Part shown: piece by piece, positions 6,707-11,769 of the stretch
Layout: each line of letters opens with the position of its first letter
How positions within the stretch are numbered: the first letter of the stretch is position 1
NCBI GenBank assembly: GCA_044341215.1
Contig: JBIISC010000029.1
Coordinates: forward strand, 1-11,769
Length of the DNA stretch: 11,769 nt
DNA from: JAFMIT01 sp044341215
Lineage (GTDB): Bacteria > Actinomycetota > Actinomycetes > S36-B12 > UBA5976
Direction of reading: 5' to 3'
Position numbers and translations under genes: made by a program
The notes under the pieces: model-generated
What the model saw: only the letters and a program-made list of their open reading frames with translations
Told to the model about the DNA's origin: nothing
Database searches by the model: none

Positions 6707-8326
6707 TTAGAAGTCCATTTCTCCAGGACCACCAGGTGCACCAGCAGACTTAGGTTCTGGCTTCTCTGCGATAACGGCTTCAGTTGTTAAGAACAATGCA
6801 GCGATTGATGCCGCGTTCAACAGTGCTGAACGCGTTACCTTTGCAGGGTCAATGATGCCGGCCGCAATTAGGTCAACATATTCACCATTTGCAGCATTCA
6901 AACCAAATCCTGGTTTCAAGTTGCGAACCTTCTCAACAACTACCCCACCTTCTAGGCCGGCGTTGATTGCAATCTGCTTTAGAGGTGCTTCGATTGCTAC
7001 TCGTACGATTGCCGCACCAGTTGCTTCATCACCAGTTAGTTTCAAAGTTGCAAATGCTTTGTCAGCTGCTTGAATCAATGCAACACCACCACCAGCAACA
7101 ATGCCTTCTTCAACCGCTGCTTTAGCGTTGCGGACGGCATCTTCGATGCGGTGCTTGCGTTCTTTCAATTCAACTTCAGTTGCGGCACCTGCTTTGATGA
7201 CTGCCACGCCGCCGGCAAGTTTCGCCAAACGTTCCTGCAATTTCTCACGATCGTAATCGCTATCAGACTTTTCGATCTCGGCACGAATCTGATTTACGCG
7301 ACCTTGGATTTGGTCAGCTGAACCAGCGCCAGTGACGATTGTGGTTTCATCTTTTGTGACCACAATCTTTGCTGCACGGCCAAGAAGTTCTAAGCCAGTG
7401 TTTTCTAGCTTCAAACCAACTTCTTCACTGATTACTTGACCACCAGTAAGAATTGCAATGTCTTGCAACATAGCTTTACGGCGATCGCCAAATCCTGGAG
7501 CCTTAACTGCAACTGCACGGAAGATTCCACGAATCTTGTTCACAACAAGAGTTGCAAGTGCTTCACCTTCAAGGTCTTCAGCGATAATCAAAAGCGGTTT
7601 ACCAGACTGCATTACACGTTCAAGAATCGGTAGCAAATCTTTGATTGCTGAAATCTTTTGGTTGGCAAGCAGGATGTATGGATCGTCGAGTACGGCTTCC
7701 ATGCGCTCAGAATCAGTTACAAAGTAAGGGCTGATGTAACCCTTGTCAAAACGCATACCTTCAGTTAGTTCAAGTTCAATACCAAAAGTGTTGCTTTCTT
7801 CAACAGTGATAACGCCTTCTTTACCGACCTTGTCCATTGCTTCTGCAATCTTTTCACCAATCAAAGTGTCAGCAGCAGAGATGGAAGCGGTAGCAGCAAT
7901 TTGTTCCTTGCTTACGACTGGTTTAGCCATCGCAAGAAGTTCTGCACTCAAAGCAGCAACCGCAGCTTCGATGCCTTTCTTAAGTGACATTGGATTTGCT
8001 CCAGCTGCAACGTTGCGTAAACCTTCGCGCACGAGTGCTTGTGCTAGAACTGTTGCAGTAGTTGTTCCGTCGCCAGCGACATCATCTGTCTTCTTGGCAA
8101 CTTCTTTGACTAATTCCGCACCAATTCTTTCGTAAGGATCTTCAAGTTCAATTTCTTTAGCAATTGAAACACCATCATTGGTAATGGTTGGTGCTCCCCA
8201 CTTCTTTTCAAGAACTACGTTGCGACCTTTTGGTCCAAGTGTGACTTTTACAGCATCAGCCAAAGTATTCATTCCGCGTTCAAGTGCGCGGCGGGCTTCT
8301 TCATCAAAGGCAATGATTTTTGCCAT
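6707..8326 (-). CDS. groL: 60 kDa chaperonin GroEL (stand-alone, GroEL2-like)
   Basis: This cytoplasmic ATP-driven folding chamber subunit normally works as a 14-mer with a GroES cap. The 539-residue protein is full length for the family. It starts MAKIIAFDEEARRALERG and has the nucleotide-binding motifs LGPKGRNVVLE (30-40), NDGVSIAKEIEL (50-61) and VAGDGTTT with the catalytic Asp at 86. Downstream come the apical region (PGFGDRRKAML), KAGAATEVELKERKHRIEDA and the EEGIVAGGGVAL motif. It ends PGGPGEMDF, with no histidine-rich tail. In actinobacteria this is typical of the GroEL2 paralogue rather than the groES-linked GroEL1. No groES lies upstream, where a divergent secreted-protein gene is found instead. 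AGGAG at 8336-8340, 9 nt ahead, supports the ATG at 8326. Two CIRCE elements upstream indicate heat-shock control by HrcA. Confidence 0.98.
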   Translation of the reverse strand: MAKIIAFDEEARRALERGMNTLADAVKVTLGPKGRNVVLEKKWGAPTITNDGVSIAKEIELEDPYERIGAELVKEVAKKTDDVAGDGTTTATVLAQALVREGLRNVAAGANPMSLKKGIEAAVAALSAELLAMAKPVVSKEQIAATASISAADTLIGEKIAEAMDKVGKEGVITVEESNTFGIELELTEGMRFDKGYISPYFVTDSERMEAVLDDPYILLANQKISAIKDLLPILERVMQSGKPLLIIAEDLEGEALATLVVNKIRGIFRAVAVKAPGFGDRRKAMLQDIAILTGGQVISEEVGLKLENTGLELLGRAAKIVVTKDETTIVTGAGSADQIQGRVNQIRAEIEKSDSDYDREKLQERLAKLAGGVAVIKAGAATEVELKERKHRIEDAVRNAKAAVEEGIVAGGGVALIQAADKAFATLKLTGDEATGAAIVRVAIEAPLKQIAINAGLEGGVVVEKVRNLKPGFGLNAANGEYVDLIAAGIIDPAKVTRSALLNAASIAALFLTTEAVIAEKPEPKSAGAPGGPGEMDF

Positions 8327-8373
8327 GGGTTTTCGCTCCTATTGACGGTTATTTTGAGCCCAGATCCGAGGTG

Positions 8374-8400
8374 TTGTCACTCTCGGCATCTGAGTGCTAA
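8374..8400. promoter_or_regulatory. CIRCE element 1 (HrcA operator), proximal to groEL
   Basis: TTGTCACTC-N9-GAGTGCTAA: the right arm is a perfect match to the consensus TTAGCACTC-N9-GAGTGCTAA, and the left arm matches 7 of 9. The spacer is exactly 9 bp. It sits 48 bp upstream of the groEL start. CIRCE is the established binding site of the HrcA repressor. Confidence 0.92.
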
Positions 8401-8409
8401 GGCTAATTT

Positions 8410-8436
8410 TTGGCACTCTCCCCCCTAGAGTGCAAA
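8410..8436. promoter_or_regulatory. CIRCE element 2 (HrcA operator), distal to groEL
   Basis: TTGGCACTC-N9-GAGTGCAAA matches the consensus at 8 of 9 bases in each arm, with the exact 9-bp spacer. It starts 9 bp beyond CIRCE 1, giving paired operators about 36 bp (3.4 helical turns) apart. It also lies 117 bp upstream of the divergent gene starting at 8554, so HrcA could affect that gene too. Confidence 0.9.
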
Positions 8437-8499
8437 TCGAAATCCCATTTTGAGAGTAAATCTGGTTAACGGTTGGGTCACAAAGCTCGGTTTGGAAGC

Positions 8500-8516
8500 G
8501 CAATCACCTTGATTGC
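8500..8516. promoter_or_regulatory. Inverted repeat GCAATCA-CCT-TGATTGC upstream of the beta-helix protein gene
   Basis: Perfect 7-bp arms around 3 bp lie 37 bp before the start codon at 8554. It could be a small leader hairpin or a regulator site. No U run follows, so it is not a terminator. Its role is unknown. Confidence 0.35.
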
Positions 8517-8540
8517 CCTGCGAGAATGTCCCCCGATTTG

Positions 8541-8546
8541 GGAGGA
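8541..8546 (+). promoter_or_regulatory. Ribosome binding site that fixes the start at 8554
   Basis: GGAGGA, 7 nt before ATG 8554, is a strong Shine-Dalgarno sequence. The in-frame ATG at 8473 has no such site, and starting there would put 27 residues ahead of an obvious signal peptide. So 8554 is the real start. Confidence 0.88.
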
Positions 8547-8553
8547 GATTTCA

Positions 8554-10575
8554 ATGCGTCGAATTGGATTTCTAGCGGCAGTAGTTCTACTTCTAAATGG
8601 GGTGGTTTCACCGGCAGCTTTCGCTGATGAACCACGAACTATTTACGTGCGAACTGATTCTGCAACTGCAGATGCACTAACCGGTGATTCATGTCTTCAA
8701 CCAAACTATGCCGGATCAAATGGACTCAAATCCGCAATCACAAACGCAATTGCTGACGACACCTTTGTGCTTTGCAACGACTCACTTTATGGAAACTCGC
8801 CAAACAATCGAACCTTTTCGCTCTCTAACACCACGTTAACAGTCCCAGCCACTTTCACTTCGGACATTAACAACCCACTTCGCAGGCCAAAGATCCTAAC
8901 CAACAATTTCATTATTGATTCGGACCCAGCAACAACTACAACTTTTGCGGATATGAATTTTGAAAGTTCGGTAGCTACTGGAAGCGGAACTAATTGCCAA
9001 ACCACTGCAGCTTGCGGCGGAGCAATAAAACTTAACTCAGGTATTTTGCATTTAGATCGCATGTTATTTGCTGGTAATGGTGCAACTTACGGTGGTGCAA
9101 TAGCTCTTACCAGTGGTGATGGATCTGCAACGCTAGAAGTCGATCGAAGTTCGTTTATCGGCAATATTGCAACAACCGATGGTGGCGCAATATTTGTAAG
9201 TGCAAATGACACTGCAACAATCACAAATTCGGTTTTCTACACAAATACAGCAACCAGTGGTGAAGGTGCTGCAATCTTTGCCCCCACAGGTCAAGCTGAA
9301 TTGAATTTCAACACCATAATAAGTAACACTGGCGGAAGCGTTTTAAATGGTGCTGGAATCACAGTCGATAATTCAATTCTTGGTCAGCGCTTAGTATCTG
9401 ATAAATTGTGCGGGGCATCAGTACTAATTGGTGATGGAAATTTTGTCACTGATGACAGTTGCGGATCACTACCTGCGTTTACATCAGATTCACAAGATGT
9501 TTCAGTTCAGATTTCATTTGGTCAAATGCGCATCGGAAGAATCTACGAATCTGTGGCAGGTGGACTTCAGTACTTCCGCATCCTCAGTGAAAGTCCAGCA
9601 ATCGACTACATAACCTTTGATGAAGTGAGCGACCCATCAACAAGTATTTCAAGCTTGAGCAGTAACCGTCCATACTCATTACCTAGCGTCGACATTGACC
9701 GGGCTGATGTTGGATCGGTAGAAGTTAACTCATCGCCACTAATGGTCCGAGAGTTTGATTCTGAACTTTCCTACTCAGGCTTGATTGTCGCTGAGAAACT
9801 TTCTGTTGGTGGCACCATGATTCCAACTTCATTAGCCCGAATCATGACTCCCTTACAAACTTACGACGTCACTAAAAAGCGAATCGATAGCAGTGGAAAT
9901 GCAATTATTACTACTCAGGAACGCCACGACATAACTGTTGGAATGCAAATCGACTTAAGCGGAGTGGGTTCAAGCCTTAATGGATTACACACAGTTACTG
10001 CAGTTTCAAGTCGCACATTCTCTTTCGAAACCAAGGCTGCAACTCTGGCTGAGACAATTGTTACTCCTTGGGGCGCTGCGGTTCATAAGGAAAAGGCAAG
10101 AATCACATACGCATCCTTAACTCCAGAAGTTTGCACGCTAGTTTCTGCGAAGAATCCGGCCATCATCCCGCAATCTAATTCGGGTGTTTGTGATATTGAA
10201 ATATATTCAAGTGCCGCCAATGGTTACGAAGAGGTTTATGAGCTCGTCAGCTTGCAAATACTTATTCAAAAGAAGTCTTCGAAACCGCTGGATGTGAGCG
10301 CATCTAAGGTTTCGAAGAATGGCGTCACAATTAGTTGGAAGAAACCATTCACAACCGGTAAAGCCAAACTGGTTCGCTATGAGGTTTCTTTCTACCGTGC
10401 ATCTAAGCCAAACCAAGTTCGGCTAACTCTTAAAGTTTCACCTTACAAATTGAAAGCCATAACTACAAAACTTGCAGTGAATATGCCTTACATCGTCAGA
10501 GTCCGTGCGATTTCTGCGGCTGGTAAATCAGACCCAAGTAAAGATGTCCGTTTCAAGACCAAAAAGAGGAAATAG
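8554..10575 (+). CDS. Secreted beta-helix repeat protein with fibronectin type III C-terminus, function unknown
   Basis: This 673-residue exported protein has a Sec signal peptide at 1-24 (cut after AFA, before DEPR). Residues about 28-75 vaguely resemble the CSLREA-type cap seen before bacterial beta-helices. Residues about 90-260 form a right-handed beta-helix-like region with Pmp-style repeats pairing F-x-x-N and GGAI. These are GGAIK at 155-159, FAGN...GGAIA at 172-184, FIGN...GGAIF at 201-214 and FYTN...GAAIF at 228-242, spaced 25-30 residues apart. Residues about 400-428 and 515-570 (YASLTPEVC at 519-527, SGVC at 543-546) look like one bacterial Ig-like fold interrupted by a second small domain. 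A fibronectin type III domain closes the protein (about 578-668), ending in basic KKRK. No LPXTG motif or C-terminal membrane helix is visible, so it may be released or held non-covalently. Adhesion or polysaccharide binding is possible but not shown. It is divergent from groEL. Confidence 0.85.
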   Translation: MRRIGFLAAVVLLLNGVVSPAAFADEPRTIYVRTDSATADALTGDSCLQPNYAGSNGLKSAITNAIADDTFVLCNDSLYGNSPNNRTFSLSNTTLTVPATFTSDINNPLRRPKILTNNFIIDSDPATTTTFADMNFESSVATGSGTNCQTTAACGGAIKLNSGILHLDRMLFAGNGATYGGAIALTSGDGSATLEVDRSSFIGNIATTDGGAIFVSANDTATITNSVFYTNTATSGEGAAIFAPTGQAELNFNTIISNTGGSVLNGAGITVDNSILGQRLVSDKLCGASVLIGDGNFVTDDSCGSLPAFTSDSQDVSVQISFGQMRIGRIYESVAGGLQYFRILSESPAIDYITFDEVSDPSTSISSLSSNRPYSLPSVDIDRADVGSVEVNSSPLMVREFDSELSYSGLIVAEKLSVGGTMIPTSLARIMTPLQTYDVTKKRIDSSGNAIITTQERHDITVGMQIDLSGVGSSLNGLHTVTAVSSRTFSFETKAATLAETIVTPWGAAVHKEKARITYASLTPEVCTLVSAKNPAIIPQSNSGVCDIEIYSSAANGYEEVYELVSLQILIQKKSSKPLDVSASKVSKNGVTISWKKPFTTGKAKLVRYEVSFYRASKPNQVRLTLKVSPYKLKAITTKLAVNMPYIVRVRAISAAGKSDPSKDVRFKTKKRK

Positions 10576-10585
10576 CCGACTTGAA

Positions 10586-10612
10586 TAACTACCTAATCAG
10601 TTGATTTAGTTA
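10586..10612. terminator. Weak AT-rich hairpin between convergent genes
   Basis: TAACTA (10586-10591) pairs with TAGTTA (10607-10612). Inside, after a 3-nt bulge, AATC (10595-10598) pairs with GATT (10603-10606). The stem is AT-rich and has no long U run, so it is at best a weak bidirectional terminator. Its place in the only 42 bp between two convergent stop codons is the main argument for it. Confidence 0.3.
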
Positions 10613-10617
10613 GCAAT

Positions 10618-11769
10618 CTAATTAGTTGCAGGGTCGGTCACATCAAATGGGCCAGCCCACATGTCAAAGCCAGGCTCAATATCTGTTGTTGCATAGGTGC
10701 TGAGTGCAGTTCTAATATTTAATGCATTTGGATTAGGCAAGCAATCTCGCATGGTTCCGACTGTAAGTATTCCGTCCTCATCCAGATACAACCAAGCGGT
10801 GCATTGATCTCCAACTTCAAAACCACCTAGTTCAGATACTGTCATCTGAACACCTTCACTGGTTAGACACTCATCTACATCTGCAACGTAACTAAATTGC
10901 ACCGCAGTTGTCCATTGTGTTGCTGCCCTTATTTGCATACTGAGTTGCGCACCAAGCCCGGAATCACGATTCCAAGCTTCACCAAAGCCGCAACCGTCGA
11001 TGCCAAATACTTGTTTTGATTCCAGATCAATCACAAGATCCCAAAAGCCATCCATTGGCTCATATGAAGTGACTCTCATAGTTTTCAAATCACTTACAGG
11101 ATTGTCCATCAGTTCGGTAACAAAATTAGCTGTCCACATCCGATATTTAGAATCATCACTCAAAGTGCCGAAATCTGGCACGATTGGATTTGTCAAAGTG
11201 TTTCTATAGTGCAGATTTGAAACATCAACTTCCTCGGCTTGTCGATCAGCAGCCAATTCGTTTCGAATTGTCCTTATCAAATCTCGATAAGCCGTAATTC
11301 GAGTTAGAACCACTGGCGCCTTTGTTGCACATTCATCTGCATTTCCAAATGAGACCACACCTAATAAGAAGTATGAACTATGTAATCTGCCGACAAAAGG
11401 TCCACCGGAATCCCCAAAACAAGCTGAGCTGTATGTGCCATTGGAATTCTTGCGATTCACACCAATTTGATATTTGGCATCAAAATCTCGGTATTCAGAT
11501 TCAGCTTCAGAATTGAAAATTCCTTGCACTACCTTTCGCAGGAACTTTGCACTACGTTGCTTTTCGGTTTGACCCCATCCATAAAGAACAGGCTTTTGAG
11601 CCAACATTTTCTTGGCTTGCGCTTTAGTCGGTATCTTCAGATAGGCACTTGCACTTGCAGGGTTATATAAATCAATTAGCGCTAAGTCACCTGCAAGTGT
11701 GTTTGAGTCAAAGTCGTAATACCGCGAGGTGCGTGGCATAAGCACTTGGCCATGATCTGAACTAGCTGT
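10618..11769 (-). CDS. Chymotrypsin-fold (S1 family) serine protease with unknown C-terminal domain, 5' end cut by window
   Basis: The frame is open from the right edge to the TAG at 10618, giving 383 visible residues; the GTG at 11745 is only an internal codon. Numbering from the first visible residue, the catalytic Asp is D28 in GDLALIDL (codon 11686-11688) and the nucleophile is S121 in ACFGDSGGPF (codon 11407-11409). The catalytic His and any signal peptide would lie outside the window. YGWGQT (63-68) and LLGVVSFGN, with a likely C117 to DEC disulfide, complete the S1 pattern. By alignment to chymotrypsin numbering, position 189 is Ser, 216 Gly and 226 Val, so it is not trypsin-like in specificity. 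The protease domain ends near residue 170 (TRITAYRDLIRTI). About 200 further residues with several cysteines form a domain I do not recognise. Secretion is likely from the family and the cysteines. It is convergent with the beta-helix gene. Confidence 0.88.
   Translation of the reverse strand, partial: TASSDHGQVLMPRTSRYYDFDSNTLAGDLALIDLYNPASASAYLKIPTKAQAKKMLAQKPVLYGWGQTEKQRSAKFLRKVVQGIFNSEAESEYRDFDAKYQIGVNRKNSNGTYSSACFGDSGGPFVGRLHSSYFLLGVVSFGNADECATKAPVVLTRITAYRDLIRTIRNELAADRQAEEVDVSNLHYRNTLTNPIVPDFGTLSDDSKYRMWTANFVTELMDNPVSDLKTMRVTSYEPMDGFWDLVIDLESKQVFGIDGCGFGEAWNRDSGLGAQLSMQIRAATQWTTAVQFSYVADVDECLTSEGVQMTVSELGGFEVGDQCTAWLYLDEDGILTVGTMRDCLPNPNALNIRTALSTYATTDIEPGFDMWAGPFDVTDPATN

Noticed and set aside
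8341..8470. A precise groEL promoter within the CIRCE region
   Set aside because: TTGCAC inside CIRCE 2 could be a -35 box on the minus strand, but no good -10 sits 16-18 bp downstream. The operators are certain; the promoter hexamers are not.
8473..8553. In-frame upstream ATG extending the beta-helix gene by 27 residues
   Set aside because: The signal peptide begins cleanly at ATG 8554, which has GGAGGA 7 nt upstream. The extension has no ribosome site and would spoil the export signal.
9010..9280. DNA-level tandem repeat or CRISPR-like array in the GGAI repeat region
   Set aside because: The repetition is only at protein motif level (25-30 residue period); the nucleotide sequence of the units is not conserved.
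11743..11745. GTG as start codon of the serine protease
   Set aside because: The frame stays open through the window edge (upstream codons read TASSDHGQ), and the catalytic His must lie further upstream. This GTG is an internal valine codon.

Overview
The window looks like chromosomal DNA from a free-living, AT-leaning actinobacterium. The reasons are a GroEL with no groES beside it, ending in MDF and preceded by two CIRCE operators, together with Sec-secreted sugar-scavenging proteins and compact spacing (every gap is under 300 bases). A low-GC aquatic lineage such as the acI/Nanopelagicales is a reasonable guess, but no taxonomic marker here proves it. I see no mobile element, CRISPR array, tRNA, rRNA or phage gene.

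Left part (1-6639): an alpha-glucan utilisation locus. On the minus strand, malE (maltodextrin-binding protein) is followed by malF (ABC permease, cut by the left edge). malG would be expected next, outside the window. A perfect 15-bp hairpin sits between malE and malF. Divergent from malE, on the plus strand, is a 1220-residue secreted pullulanase of the GH13_13 type with three apparent CBM41-like repeats at its N-terminus. The 252-bp divergent control region carries a perfect -35 box for malE and several inverted repeats that could be operators. The inferred logic is that the enzyme cuts alpha-1,6 branches of starch, glycogen or pullulan outside the cell, and MalE/MalF and partners import the resulting maltodextrins.

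Middle (6640-8553): pulA and groEL are convergent and share a strong bidirectional terminator. groEL reads leftwards from a promoter region with two CIRCE elements, so HrcA control is very likely.

Right part (8554-11769): a secreted 673-residue protein (Pmp-like beta-helix repeats, a split Ig-like region and a C-terminal fibronectin type III domain) reads rightwards. It converges on a chymotrypsin-fold serine protease gene on the minus strand that is cut by the right edge. The protease carries a C-terminal domain of roughly 200 residues that I do not recognise.

I did not find a clearly new multi-gene system. The points most worth a second look are the E. coli-like long MalF, the tandem N-terminal repeats of the pullulanase, the malE-malF hairpin, the nested domain in the beta-helix protein, and the protease with an unusual specificity pocket and unknown tail.
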